Virus record (IMG/VR): IMGVR_UViG_3300034200_001454
Location: 1 to 64,000 of that record
From: a virus
Length of the DNA: 64,000 nt
Strand: one strand, 5' to 3'
Shown in pieces: positions 6,894 to 15,974 of the stretch (within the stretch, counting starts at the first letter, position 1; every line of letters begins with the position of its first letter). Both the position numbers and the translations under genes were made by a program. Under the pieces are notes generated by a model. The model saw only the letters and a list, made by a program, of their open reading frames with translations, had not been told where the DNA came from and made no database searches.

Positions 6894-7399
6894 TTGTATT
6901 TCAACAGAGACAAAGATGATAGTTCAGTTTTAGGAACGAAATAAGCAGGGCGTCCACCCGCTGGATCTTTCTTCCATTGCTCCTTCATCGCATCGGCAGC
7001 TTTTATCCAGCCATGGATGAGCGTAATGCGGTTTTCAATTGTGACAAGCACCAATATCTTATCTGGACTTTCGTCAAGTTGCACTATCAAATCGTAGTAA
7101 TGCTTAGAGCGAGTTTTAATGTCAATGTTGGGAGGAAGATCAAAAGAGCCGCGCTTTGCTTCTGTTTCCTGATAAAGCTGGTTTTCCATTCCAAGCATGA
7201 CTGCCACTGCCATTTCTCCTGCAGCTCCGAGCATGTGATAGCGAAGAGCTAGTTCCCCCTTTTCCGCTTTTTCCCCACCATTGTTTCGGCTTTTTCTGCA
7301 TTGCTGCTCGTTAATAGCCTGCCTGCGAAAGGCTTCAGCGCGAGCACGCTGTCGTTGATCGGGAGTGAAAGCAAATGTGAGAGGCATTAACCAGTCCAT
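6890..7399 (-). CDS. PD-(D/E)XK nuclease-like protein
   Basis: 169-residue protein upstream of terL in the same operon (ATGA overlap). The middle shows AAGEMAVAVMLG with a conserved Glu, then GSFDL and NIDIKTR, matching the E...D...(D/E)xK order of restriction-like nucleases, then a hydrophobic strand (KILVLVTIEN). The likely role is DNA cleavage at branches or ends, possibly helping packaging (inference from position). The N-terminus is basic (RQRARAEAFRRQ). It is not a classical HNH protein. Confidence 0.55.
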   Translation of the reverse strand: MDWLMPLTFAFTPDQRQRARAEAFRRQAINEQQCRKSRNNGGEKAEKGELALRYHMLGAAGEMAVAVMLGMENQLYQETEAKRGSFDLPPNIDIKTRSKHYYDLIVQLDESPDKILVLVTIENRITLIHGWIKAADAMKEQWKKDPAGGRPAYFVPKTELSSLSLLKYK

Positions 7400-7473
7400 G
7401 ATGGCCAGCTTCTACGACCAATGTATCCAGGAATTAGACTGAAAGCAATACAACATAGCCATCAGCGTTCGTT
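7400..7473. promoter_or_regulatory. divergent intergenic region terL operon / portal
   Basis: Seventy-four bases separate the start codons of the packaging operon (minus) and the portal operon (plus). Promoters for both must lie here or further away. TAGACT (7436-7441) and CATAGC (7454-7459) are weak -10 candidates. No strong consensus is seen. Confidence 0.3.
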
Positions 7474-9606
7474 ATGGAAGGCGAAGCAATTGATTTAGGG
7501 CATGCCACTGCTGGTGGCATTCGCGCGGACGGCCTTCAAAACGTGCTGATTGGCATGGGCACTGGTCGGGACAAGGCGCAATACACTAAAACCACTGCCA
7601 CTGTCTTCCTTGCCCAGGAAGAACTGGAAAATCTCTATGGCGAATGGCTTCCCCGCCGCATTGTTGATATCTACGCAGACCAGGCCACGAGAAAGGGCTT
7701 TAAAGTGTTGTTTGGTGGTGATGGTGTAAGAGCCGAGGAAGTACAAGGCATTGAGCAAACGATTGAAGACCTCTACATTCTCGAACACCTCAACCTCGCA
7801 GCCAAGAACTCCCGCCTTTACGGGGGTGCTTGTCTACTTCTTTTTATTGACGATGGGCGTCCCGCTTACATGCCTGTCGATAAACGCAACATACGTCGTA
7901 TCGAAGAAATTGAATGCCTTGATCGCTGGCAAATTGCCCCAGTTATCAACGAAGAAAACTTATACGACTATTCAAAAGCCACTTATTATCAGATCATCTC
8001 TGGAGATTTAATTAACGAGCCGACGCTTTCTTATATTCACAAAGATAGGATTTTGCGGTTTGATGGTGACTGGCTGCCTTATCGCGTGAGGCAGCGTAAC
8101 TATGGCTGGGGCATGAGCAGTTTGCAAACTGTTTATGACAGTTTCCGTCATTATTGGACTGGCCTCAATTCTGCTGCCACTCTCCTCACTGAGTTTGATA
8201 TTTTTGTTCATAAAGTGAGGGGCTTGGCGGCGATGCTTGCCGCTGGCAAAGAAAGCTCCATTCGTGATCGTTTGCAAGTGAACGACATGAGCAAGAGCAT
8301 TTATCGCGGCTATGCGATTGATGCCGAAAAAGAAGAGCTTGAATTTATTAGTCGTAATTTCGGGGGCATTGGAGAAATCCTTGAAAAGCTGCGCGTAGAT
8401 ATTATTGGCGCCAGCAAAATTCCTCACACTGTGTTATTTGGTGAAAGCCCGAGCGGACTTGGTTCTACGGGGCGTAGTGAAGAGCGTGATTTCGCCAAGA
8501 TGCTTTCTGATTATCAAAGCGTCCATTTCAAGCGTCCGATGAAGAAACTGATGGAATACATCATGCTGAGCAAGGAGGGTCCAACAAAAGGAGAAATGCC
8601 CGATTCATGGCGCATCTCCTTTAATCCATTGTTTGAGCTTAATGAGCGCGAAATGGCTGACGTGCGGGCTCGTGTGGCGGCTGTAGACGGCCGTTACATC
8701 CAGTTGGGTGTACTGAGTCCCAAGGAAGTGGCAGATGCCCGTTACGGCGGTTCTGAGTGGAGCATGGAACTCATGCTCGATCCGTCCGTTGTTCGCGAGC
8801 TGCCCCAAACTGCAGGTTCCACTCAAGGTGGGGGTGGTTCCACTCAATCTGGGGGTGGAAAGCTAGCAGTGTCGCCAGGCGGTCGCGATCCAATGAACGA
8901 AGAGAATGGCACGCTTCCCATGGATGGAAGCCGGGAAGTGGAAGACAGCCGGGAAGACAGCCGGGAAGACAGCCGGGAAGACAGCGCTGGTTTATATCTT
9001 CCGCGTGACTTAGAGAAAGTTCGTGGCGACGTAACGTTCACTGACAAAGAGCTGCATTCTCGTGCCGTAAGCGCCGCTAAGGCTAAGTTCAAAGTATGGC
9101 CATCTGCTTATGCAAGTGGCTATGTTGTGCAACAGTACAAGCAAATGTACAAGAAAAAGCATGGTTCATTGAGCGGGGCTTTTAAAAGCGATGAAGGTGA
9201 GTTGCACGCCGATGATCTTGATAAATGGTTCAAGGAAAAATGGGTGAGGATTGGCGCTAACGGCGAAATTCTTGGGCCTTGCGGTGCTCGTGAAGAAAAA
9301 GAAGGCAAGCCCAAATGCCTTCCTCAGGCAAAAGCTCAAGCGATGAGCAAAGAAGAGCGTCAAACCATTGTGCGTCGTAAGCGTGCAGCAGACCCCGATC
9401 CCGAGCGGAAAGGACCAGCAAAAATGGTCAGCAGCAAAACAGACGCAATTGAGCCATTGAAAACCAGCGGGCTCATTCTTGCTGATATCGACGAGGCTTC
9501 TCTGATTGATGAAGAAGACATTTCCGCTGCATTGACTCAATGGAAAGAAGAAGCGCCCGAGCGTTTCAAGGATATTCTGGAGGCAGAGGATGTCCAGCCT
9601 CAATGA
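7474..9606 (+). CDS. portal protein (DUF1073-like) with C-terminal DUF5872-like extension
   Basis: 710 residues. The first 440 or so match the DUF1073 type of portal: YGEWLPRRIVDIYADQATRK, SRLYGGACLLLF, then IPHTVLFGESPSGLGSTGRSEERDF. It forms the dodecameric DNA gate at the head vertex. A low-complexity linker follows (GSTQGGGGSTQSGGG and three DSRE repeats). The extra C-terminal part (about residues 510-660) has FKVWPSAYASGYVVQQYK, DLDKWFKEKWVRI and RRKRAAD, which resembles the DUF5872 family usually seen as a separate small phage protein. Start ATG 7474. The stop overlaps the next gene by 17 bases. Confidence 0.85.
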   Translation: MEGEAIDLGHATAGGIRADGLQNVLIGMGTGRDKAQYTKTTATVFLAQEELENLYGEWLPRRIVDIYADQATRKGFKVLFGGDGVRAEEVQGIEQTIEDLYILEHLNLAAKNSRLYGGACLLLFIDDGRPAYMPVDKRNIRRIEEIECLDRWQIAPVINEENLYDYSKATYYQIISGDLINEPTLSYIHKDRILRFDGDWLPYRVRQRNYGWGMSSLQTVYDSFRHYWTGLNSAATLLTEFDIFVHKVRGLAAMLAAGKESSIRDRLQVNDMSKSIYRGYAIDAEKEELEFISRNFGGIGEILEKLRVDIIGASKIPHTVLFGESPSGLGSTGRSEERDFAKMLSDYQSVHFKRPMKKLMEYIMLSKEGPTKGEMPDSWRISFNPLFELNEREMADVRARVAAVDGRYIQLGVLSPKEVADARYGGSEWSMELMLDPSVVRELPQTAGSTQGGGGSTQSGGGKLAVSPGGRDPMNEENGTLPMDGSREVEDSREDSREDSREDSAGLYLPRDLEKVRGDVTFTDKELHSRAVSAAKAKFKVWPSAYASGYVVQQYKQMYKKKHGSLSGAFKSDEGELHADDLDKWFKEKWVRIGANGEILGPCGAREEKEGKPKCLPQAKAQAMSKEERQTIVRRKRAADPDPERKGPAKMVSSKTDAIEPLKTSGLILADIDEASLIDEEDISAALTQWKEEAPERFKDILEAEDVQPQ
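8941..8985 (+). repeat. 12-bp tandem repeat in the portal linker
   Basis: GAAGACAGCCGG occurs three times in tandem plus a partial fourth copy, encoding EDSR units. The repeat number is likely to vary between strains. It lies in the linker between the portal and the C-terminal domain. Confidence 0.9.
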
Positions 9607-10270
9607 TCTCTCTCATTTTTCTGAAGCCATTGTTCGTTTTGACGAATCATCCTGGCGTTATGACCCTATTAGTGGTCGGTATCGCGGCGCTAACGGACGT
9701 TTTCTCAGCGCTCGCGCAGTGGAAGCACTGGTGGATGGTCGAATTAATAAGCTTGGCGCTGAGCTACGGCGTTTTACACGTATGCTTAGCGCTGGTGATA
9801 TTACGCTGGACCAATGGCAAGGAAGCGTGAGGGAAGCGCTTAAGCTTGTCCACGTACAGGCAGCAATCATCGGCAATGGTGGACGAGAAACCATGCGGGC
9901 AAACGATTGGGGACGCATCGGGCAGCGTCTCCGTGTGGAATATGCTTACTTACAGGGCTTTGCTCGCGATCTTTTGGATGGCCGCGTTTCTAGTGCCATG
10001 GCTCTTGCTCGTATCGGGCTGTATGCTCAGAGCGTGCGCGCAAATTACTGGGAAGGAGTTGCGATTCGGACCGAAAAGCAAGGATATAGCTTGATGCGCC
10101 GCATTCTTGACTCTCAAGCAAAACACTGTCAAAGCTGCCTTGATTACGCTGCTCGTGGTGTTGTGGCAATTGGTAGCGTCCCGCTCCCTGGTCAACGCTG
10201 CGAATGCAGAGCAAATTGCAGGTGTAGCGTTAAATACTTTCGCCAGCAAGCACCGTCTATAATTGTGTGA
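9590..10270 (+). CDS. minor head protein, Mu gpF-like
   Basis: 226-residue head morphogenesis protein of the Mu gpF type. The C-terminal signature is HCQSCLDYAARGV followed by LPGQRCECRANCRC, a cysteine-rich region typical of this family. Such proteins bind the portal inside the prohead. The middle is helical (ITLDQWQGSVREALKLVH). It starts inside the end of the portal gene (17-base overlap), consistent with the portal-gpF gene order of many phages. Confidence 0.88.
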   Translation: MSSLNDLSHFSEAIVRFDESSWRYDPISGRYRGANGRFLSARAVEALVDGRINKLGAELRRFTRMLSAGDITLDQWQGSVREALKLVHVQAAIIGNGGRETMRANDWGRIGQRLRVEYAYLQGFARDLLDGRVSSAMALARIGLYAQSVRANYWEGVAIRTEKQGYSLMRRILDSQAKHCQSCLDYAARGVVAIGSVPLPGQRCECRANCRCSVKYFRQQAPSIIV

Positions 10271-10295
10271 ACCGGCGAGTGCCACCTCCCGGTTC
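10258..10295 (+). promoter_or_regulatory. -10 box plus leader hairpin before the HNH gene
   Basis: TATAAT (10258-10263) is followed five bases later by a 7-bp stem GAACCGG (10269-10275)/CCGGTTC (10289-10295) with loop CGAGTGCCACCTC. The same arrangement and a related loop recur at 44593 and 48351. If the box is a promoter, the transcript would begin at the hairpin. No clear -35 box is seen. Confidence 0.5.
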
Positions 10296-10321
10296 TCGAC
10301 CAACTCACTGGAGATGAGCTG

Positions 10322-10861
10322 ATGACTAAGTATAGGCAATTGCCGTCAATGGAGCGATTGGCGGAAGTGTTCAGAGTCGATGAAGACGGTCGTCTTTACT
10401 GGAAAGCCAAGCCGAATCCAAGTGTTAACGTTTCACGGATTAGCATCGGCCAGCAAATTACAACAACAAATAGCCAAGGATATTTAACTGTTGGCCTTGA
10501 TGGTGGCACATATCGCGTGCATCGCATTGTTTGGGCATTGATTCACAACGAAGATCCGGGGCAGTTTCAAGTAGACCACATTAATGGAGACAGAACTGAC
10601 AATCGTCCTTCAAACTTGCGTTTATGTGACAACGGCCAAAATCAGCTTAATTCAAAAATGCGTATAACCAATACCAGCGGGATCCGAGGAGTCCATCTAG
10701 TCATGTCTCCAAAAGACAGGCCATGGGCTGCATCCTACAGAAGTAAACATTTAGGCTATTTTGCGACAAAAGAAGATGCCGCAAAGGCAGTCATGGATGC
10801 CGTGGGACTATGCGACAACAAGGATTTTTATCAGACACAAGCGTTAGAAATGGTTGATTGA
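10322..10861 (+). CDS. HNH homing endonuclease with AP2-like domain
   Basis: 179 residues. The HNH core is YRVHRIVWALIH, then VDHINGDRTDNRPSNLRL (about residues 60-100). The C-terminal part is an AP2-type DNA-binding domain (SGIRGV, PWAASYR, HLGYFATKEDAAKA). This combination is typical of free-standing phage homing endonucleases that cut related phage genomes. It lies between the gpF-like gene and the sugar cluster, preceded by a -10 box and leader hairpin. Its end nearly abuts the next gene. Confidence 0.93.
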   Translation: MTKYRQLPSMERLAEVFRVDEDGRLYWKAKPNPSVNVSRISIGQQITTTNSQGYLTVGLDGGTYRVHRIVWALIHNEDPGQFQVDHINGDRTDNRPSNLRLCDNGQNQLNSKMRITNTSGIRGVHLVMSPKDRPWAASYRSKHLGYFATKEDAAKAVMDAVGLCDNKDFYQTQALEMVD

Positions 10862-10862
10862 A

Positions 10863-11585
10863 ATGGACGTTTTAGTGGGAAGCACTGGCCTTATTGGACA
10901 AGTGTTGCGCGAGGCGCATGGATTTGGCGCCTGCTTCCATTCCAAAAACATTCACGAGGCTCCACTGCTTAAGGAGCCCATTGAAAGGCTGTACTTGGCT
11001 TGCATGCCAGCGGAGAAATGGAAAGCAAACGCAGCGCCGCTGGATGATTTCAACAATATGAACAGCATCATTCAAAACATCCGACATCTCCCAAGCCCAG
11101 CGGAAGTCATTGTTTATTCAACGATTGACGTGCATGGACAAACTGCCTATTATTCAGGCCGCACGCCTGAGATTTTTGCTATTGATTACGGCACTAATCG
11201 CTATATCTTTGAAATGCTTATAAAGGCGACATTCCATGATTCAGTGGTGACAATCATCCGCCTTCCTGCATTGTTTCATCGCCTTATTAAAAAGAATATT
11301 CTGTTTGACCTATTAACGAACAACAACGTGGAGAAGATTAATATCAATTCTGCTTATCAATGGTATTGCTTGGATGATTTATGGAAGGACACAAAAAAGG
11401 CAATCAGTGGTACTACTAATCAATTTTTCCCTGCTCCCATTGAAACCGCTGAAATTATTCGGCGCTTCTTCCCCGAAGCAAATGTAAGCACTGGTCCTCG
11501 TATTGAATACAACATCGGACCACATACGACAACAAGGCATGAGACGATGAAGAAGCTGGAGGCTTTTATCAATGCTTGGAATTAG
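10863..11585 (+). CDS. NAD(P)-binding SDR-like epimerase/dehydratase
   Basis: 240-residue Rossmann-fold protein of the extended SDR type. The nucleotide-binding motif is VGSTGLIG (residues 4-11). A YSTIDVHG strand and a YGTNRYIFE segment follow; the latter would supply the catalytic Tyr region, although the classical YxxxK spacing is not exact. Likely acts on nucleotide-sugars (inference from neighbours). ATG 10863 is preferred over TTG 10854. The gene follows an HNH gene and overlaps the next by 14 bases. Reaction unknown. Confidence 0.75.
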   Translation: MDVLVGSTGLIGQVLREAHGFGACFHSKNIHEAPLLKEPIERLYLACMPAEKWKANAAPLDDFNNMNSIIQNIRHLPSPAEVIVYSTIDVHGQTAYYSGRTPEIFAIDYGTNRYIFEMLIKATFHDSVVTIIRLPALFHRLIKKNILFDLLTNNNVEKININSAYQWYCLDDLWKDTKKAISGTTNQFFPAPIETAEIIRRFFPEANVSTGPRIEYNIGPHTTTRHETMKKLEAFINAWN

Positions 11586-12312
11586 TGCTATCGGCTGGAA
11601 GGATGAGGAAGAGGAGCAAATCTTAAGCGCAAATGCTGGGGCGTTTAACGTGCTAGAAATTATTCCTGCACGCATCTTCGCTCAAAACAAAGACTACGCC
11701 GATATCGCGAAAGAATATCGCGAAAGCTATGGGATATGGGCCTATTCGGCGCAGGCTTTATTCTTTCAAAGTAACGTGCAAAGCTTTGAAGACACTGCGG
11801 CAGTGTCTGAGCATTTATTGAAAGTGATCAGCCTTGGCTCCCTCATGGGAATCAAGCGTTTCGTGCTGGGAAGCCCCAGCTTGAGAAAGGGAAGTCCTTC
11901 CTGCTTGATGAACGTCTTGAAGCGTATGGATGCAGTATTGGACGCGAATGGAGCCATTCTTTGCATCGAGCCTGTAGCAAAATGCTACGGAGGGTCCTAT
12001 TTCTTTACAGTTAACGAGATTGTCAATCACATTGATTTCTTTAATCTCAAGAATGTTAAGACAATGCTTGATACTAATAATGCTTGGCTTCAAGGCGATA
12101 GTCCTAAAAAGCTACTGAATCATTATTGGCCGTACATTGCTCATGTGCATATTAGCGACACAGACAATGGACCACTGCTAAATAAATACGAACACAAACA
12201 AATTAAGAGAATGCTTGATGGCATTAACTATGAGGGCGCGATTGTGCGCGAGCTATTCCAGGCTAAAAAGAATATGCGTGACTATCCGCTATTCCGCAGT
12301 ATCTACGCTTGA
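11572..12312 (+). CDS. xylose isomerase-like TIM-barrel protein
   Basis: 246 residues resembling the sugar phosphate isomerase/epimerase (AP endonuclease 2) superfamily. Metal-ligand-like stretches are CIEPVAKCYGG (Glu), MLDTNNAW (Asp/Asn) and HVHISDTD (His/Asp). It starts inside the preceding SDR gene (14-base overlap), implying co-expression and perhaps sequential steps on one sugar. It ends in a 10-base convergent overlap with the FAD gene on the other strand. Substrate unknown. Confidence 0.75.
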   Translation: MLGISAIGWKDEEEEQILSANAGAFNVLEIIPARIFAQNKDYADIAKEYRESYGIWAYSAQALFFQSNVQSFEDTAAVSEHLLKVISLGSLMGIKRFVLGSPSLRKGSPSCLMNVLKRMDAVLDANGAILCIEPVAKCYGGSYFFTVNEIVNHIDFFNLKNVKTMLDTNNAWLQGDSPKKLLNHYWPYIAHVHISDTDNGPLLNKYEHKQIKRMLDGINYEGAIVRELFQAKKNMRDYPLFRSIYA

Positions 12313-13280
12313 GACATGGCTTCTTTTGCCATCTCTTCGATGGCATAGATGCCTTGAATTTTGCCAGTGTAAAAAGACAGCAGATTATCCTGTTGCCTAA
12401 AAATGGGAGTGCGTTGAGCGCTAGCATTCTTGCATTTTGCTTTAATTGATACCACGGGAAATGCATATTTAAAATAGTCGTAAAAATCGGGCCAATAGCG
12501 CATCACGTGACCTTCAATTAAGTGGCGTCCATAATTCATTTGACCATAGTTTTTATCAAAGCAATTCATTTCTTTTTGCTCAATAATGCCAAGCTTCACG
12601 TGGCTTAACGAGAACATTGAAGATCCGTACGGATAGATAGAAAACAGTTCCCCATCAATAAAAGTTAGAGCGCCAAATGGGGGCGTTTTGATGGGACGAT
12701 AAACAAACATTGCCACTGCTTCAAAATAGTCTCCATTAAGAATTGGTAACAAGGAATTGTTTGTGCAATCAATGACGAAATCATAATCTCGCTTCAACAA
12801 GGTAAGCGATTTTTCATTGATTTTTTCCTTCCTCACGATGGGAGCCAGTAGTTCGCCAAAATACTTACCAGTGGCAGTTGGAGAAATATATTTTTCAATG
12901 GTATGCAGAAGCAGCGAAGAATAATTAAGAAAACTTGCATCGGCCTCCGCGTGTGGCCAATCTTTAAAAATAAGGCGAATCGTTTCTGCGTCCAACAAGC
13001 TTTCGTCTTCTGACACCGCATAGAAATTATTCTGCACGTTTTCCGTTAGATGGCCATAGTCCATCATGAACTGTTCAAACGTATTCCTGCACAACATGCG
13101 CGTGGCATGGTTCCTGGCATAGTGATAGCCATAGTGCAATCGGTTCTGATTGATTAATGATGCTTCGGAGATGAGCATTTCATTGCGCTCAAACAAAGTC
13201 ACATCGGCTTCGTTCATCAAGCGTGAAGCTAAATGGCACCCCGTCCAGCCACCACCAACAATTGCAATCTTGAGCGCCAT
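12303..13280 (-). CDS. FAD-dependent oxidoreductase
   Basis: 325 residues. The N-terminus IAIVGGGWTGCHLASRL is a clear dinucleotide-binding GxGxxG variant, followed by an acidic residue (FERNE) that binds the ribose of FAD. The rest (VIDCTNNS, YPYGSSMFSLSH) resembles DAO/glycine oxidase-like or sugar-modifying flavoproteins but does not fix the substrate. The start codon overlaps the stop of the upstream glycosyltransferase-like gene (TAATG), so the two are coupled. Part of the glycan cluster. Confidence 0.8.
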   Translation of the reverse strand: MALKIAIVGGGWTGCHLASRLMNEADVTLFERNEMLISEASLINQNRLHYGYHYARNHATRMLCRNTFEQFMMDYGHLTENVQNNFYAVSEDESLLDAETIRLIFKDWPHAEADASFLNYSSLLLHTIEKYISPTATGKYFGELLAPIVRKEKINEKSLTLLKRDYDFVIDCTNNSLLPILNGDYFEAVAMFVYRPIKTPPFGALTFIDGELFSIYPYGSSMFSLSHVKLGIIEQKEMNCFDKNYGQMNYGRHLIEGHVMRYWPDFYDYFKYAFPVVSIKAKCKNASAQRTPIFRQQDNLLSFYTGKIQGIYAIEEMAKEAMSQA

Positions 13281-13969
13281 TAAATATCAATGCAAAGTGT
13301 TGGCTGAACTCCCTGCCAATTTGACTTGGCCTTAAACAGGTCCAACTGTGGGAAGTATTCTACGCGGCGAGGCGTGCCGGTTCCATACACATCAGCATGC
13401 CCTTGATAGTTCCATTCATCAGCGCCATGCTTATCGGGGTGGTAAAGGCCAGTTGGCGAGTCCTGCAGCTTCCAGAGCATGTAGTCCTCGTTAGGCACTC
13501 CCCATTGCTTCCATGCTTGCAATGCCTGTGGCGAGCTGTCCATGTTTTTAATCGCCGTGAGGCGGTCTTTGTGGCGCATGAGATAGTCCATGCTGTAAAG
13601 GCCGATGCTCATTGATGGCGTGTGCTTCATTGCCACCTTTTCAAAAGCTTCTGGCGGCTCGTAGACGAGGCTTTTAAATGCTGGTCCCGCAATGCATGTG
13701 TCATGAAGCAGGAACCAAAACGGGCTTGTGAGATTGTGTTCGACAATTTCAATGAGGGGCGTATATTCAAATGAATTCTGAGGGGTGCAAATCATTGGCA
13801 CATCTCCATAGTGATCAATGCGCCAATTTTCTTGTCCACCATTGACAATCAAAATTTCGTTGGTGCCAATCCCAGCGCGAGTTAGGGAAGGGATGATTGT
13901 TTTAAGCGTATGGGCGGCGAACTTGTTACAGGTGCTAATGCAAAAACGCACAGAAGATGGTGGCAGCAT
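13280..13969 (-). CDS. glycosyltransferase-like protein (GT-A type)
   Basis: 229 residues. The start SSVRFCISTCNKFAAHTLKTII and the segment EILIVNGGQENW look like a nucleotide-sugar-binding GT-A fold, and FWFLLHDTCIAGP resembles the D-x-x metal region of family 2-like enzymes. The classical DxD is not visible, so the assignment is tentative. It is the first gene of a two-gene minus-strand operon and is divergent from the GT4 gene, with 62 bases between the starts. Confidence 0.55.
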   Translation of the reverse strand: MLPPSSVRFCISTCNKFAAHTLKTIIPSLTRAGIGTNEILIVNGGQENWRIDHYGDVPMICTPQNSFEYTPLIEIVEHNLTSPFWFLLHDTCIAGPAFKSLVYEPPEAFEKVAMKHTPSMSIGLYSMDYLMRHKDRLTAIKNMDSSPQALQAWKQWGVPNEDYMLWKLQDSPTGLYHPDKHGADEWNYQGHADVYGTGTPRRVEYFPQLDLFKAKSNWQGVQPTLCIDI

Positions 13970-14031
13970 GATTTTCCCCGTGTGCCGTCAGTATAGAAGC
14001 TGTTTATGATGACGAAGATTTATAGGCAGTT

Positions 14032-15255
14032 ATGGCACGTATTCTTTACTGCGGCGACGCGGCGGTGCAAACGGGGTTTGGGAGGGTAGCCGAATACTTG
14101 ATTCCGGCATTGTCGAGAGAGCACGAAGTTCATGTGATGGCAACAAACTGGCACGGAGACTCTTGTGATATGCAGCAGTATTGCAAGATGTATCCAGCCA
14201 TGGCGCATGGCCAGGATCCGTTTGGTTCTCATCGTATTTCGTCCGTTATTCAAGCCGTCAAGCCTGATCTGGTGTGGGTGACAAACGATATTTGGATTGC
14301 TATCAATTTATGGCAGCAGGCGAAGCCGCTCAAGGAGAAGATGGGCTTCAAATGGTTTGTCTACACTCCCATTGATTCTTACGGTCTATTTCCTGAGCTG
14401 AAAGCTCAAATGGAAGATTGGGACGGTCTTGCCACTTATACGCAATTCGCCGAAAAAGAACTGCGCTTGATGGGCTACGACAAGCCTATTGATATTATTG
14501 GCCATGGCACTGACTTCGAGAAATTCTTTCCGCTCGACAAACAACAATGCAGGAAAGAGCTTGGCGTGCCAGAAGACGTATTTATTGTCTTTAATGGCAA
14601 TAGGAATCAGCCACGAAAGCGTATTGACCTCACGCTCAAAGCATTTATCAAATTTGCCAAAGACAAAGACGATGCGCGTCTGTGGCTAAATATGGGCAGC
14701 AAAGACCTGGGATGGGAAGTCATTCCCTTGTTTAAGCGCATTGCTCGCGACGAAGGTTTCGATGCAACAAGCAAGCTTATCTTGACAAGCCCCCATTTCT
14801 CCGTAGACAATTGCCTCACTATTGAACAGCTCAACAAGGTGTATAACGCTGCTGACATTGGCATCAACACTTGCATTGGTGAAGGGTGGGGCCTAGTCAA
14901 TAGCGAGCATGGTTCCGTTGGTGTGGCGCAAGTTGTGCCTGACCATACGAGCTTGGCTGAGATCTTCGATGAGGTGCCTCGTATTCAATGCAATGCTTCC
15001 GAGACTGACCGCAATTATGGTCTTGAGCGTCTGCTTCCTGATCCCGAGAGTGCTGCAGAAATCTTGTCGTATTACTACGAAAACCGCAATGCCCTAAAGA
15101 AAGATGGGCAATGGTGTTACAAGCGTCTGCGCGAAGAACCGTTCACTTGGTCTTATATTCAGCAGCAGCTTCTTGACGTGGTGGAACGCACTCTTAATGT
15201 AAAACCGCCCGCTCCTGAATTTAAAGGTTTTGGCACTCCCGCAAAAATTGTTTGA
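14032..15255 (+). CDS. glycosyltransferase family 4
   Basis: 407 residues with the two-domain GT-B layout. N-terminal: ILYCGDAAVQTGFGRVAEYL. C-terminal nucleotide-sugar domain: FNGNRNQPRKRIDLTLKAF, then the EGWGLVNSEH segment (family E-x7-E motif, about residues 283-292). It transfers a sugar from a nucleotide donor to an acceptor glycan in the cytoplasm. It begins a plus-strand group with the following two glyco-genes and overlaps the next by a few bases. Confidence 0.9.
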   Translation: MARILYCGDAAVQTGFGRVAEYLIPALSREHEVHVMATNWHGDSCDMQQYCKMYPAMAHGQDPFGSHRISSVIQAVKPDLVWVTNDIWIAINLWQQAKPLKEKMGFKWFVYTPIDSYGLFPELKAQMEDWDGLATYTQFAEKELRLMGYDKPIDIIGHGTDFEKFFPLDKQQCRKELGVPEDVFIVFNGNRNQPRKRIDLTLKAFIKFAKDKDDARLWLNMGSKDLGWEVIPLFKRIARDEGFDATSKLILTSPHFSVDNCLTIEQLNKVYNAADIGINTCIGEGWGLVNSEHGSVGVAQVVPDHTSLAEIFDEVPRIQCNASETDRNYGLERLLPDPESAAEILSYYYENRNALKKDGQWCYKRLREEPFTWSYIQQQLLDVVERTLNVKPPAPEFKGFGTPAKIV

Positions 15256-15257
15256 TC

Positions 15258-15974
15258 ATGCACGTCTCTCAAATCTTTCTGTCCAGTGATCCATCGGAAG
15301 AGCTTAGTCCTTTTCTGAAACATGCCACTGGCACCATTGATGCCTGCTTTCCAGATGCAAAGCATAAGATTTATAGCAACGAGGAACTACGTTCTTTCAT
15401 CGCTGATAACTATGGAGAAGAAGTGGTCTGGGCATATGACACGCTTAAGCCTTTTTCTTACAAAGCGGATCTCGGTCGATTCTGTTTGCTGAACAAGCTT
15501 GGTGGCTGGTACTTTGATATTGGCGTGAGGGCTTTTAATGCCGTGGATCTTGGACCACGAATTAAATTCTTGGCATTTCGTGATATTCAGCGCTTCAGTT
15601 ATACAAGCTGGGCATGTGCTACGACAGTGCTTTATTCCCAGCCAGATAACTCTGCATTGCAAACCGCAATTGAAATGATCGTAGCAAATTGCATTGAACA
15701 ATACTATGGCATCACTCCATTGTGCCCCACTGGTCCCACGCTGCTTGGGAAAGCTTTGGCAGCAAATGGCAGTCAAGCCGATTTTATCTATGGCGACTAC
15801 CTTGAGCTAACGCCTACACACGGCCAAAAGAATAGGGCCTTTGTGCTCCCCGATGGCACGATCATGGCGTGGAGTAAGCCTGCTGGCGGTGGCGACTTGA
15901 CTGGGCTTGGCGCCAAGGGCGTCAACAATTACAATGAGCTGTGGCAAGCCCGTAAGGTGTATGGAGATGGCTGA
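15258..15974 (+). CDS. GT32-like glycosyltransferase with altered DxD
   Basis: 238 residues. KADLGRFCLLNKLGGWYFDIGV matches in layout the region of GT32/capsular polysaccharide transferases that normally reads GGxYxDxD, but the second Asp is Gly (FDIG). TGPTLLGKAL also fits the family. Whether the metal site works is uncertain. ATG 15258 is used; its region overlaps the preceding stop (TGATC). It overlaps the next gene by 14 bases. Confidence 0.7.
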   Translation: MHVSQIFLSSDPSEELSPFLKHATGTIDACFPDAKHKIYSNEELRSFIADNYGEEVVWAYDTLKPFSYKADLGRFCLLNKLGGWYFDIGVRAFNAVDLGPRIKFLAFRDIQRFSYTSWACATTVLYSQPDNSALQTAIEMIVANCIEQYYGITPLCPTGPTLLGKALAANGSQADFIYGDYLELTPTHGQKNRAFVLPDGTIMAWSKPAGGGDLTGLGAKGVNNYNELWQARKVYGDG

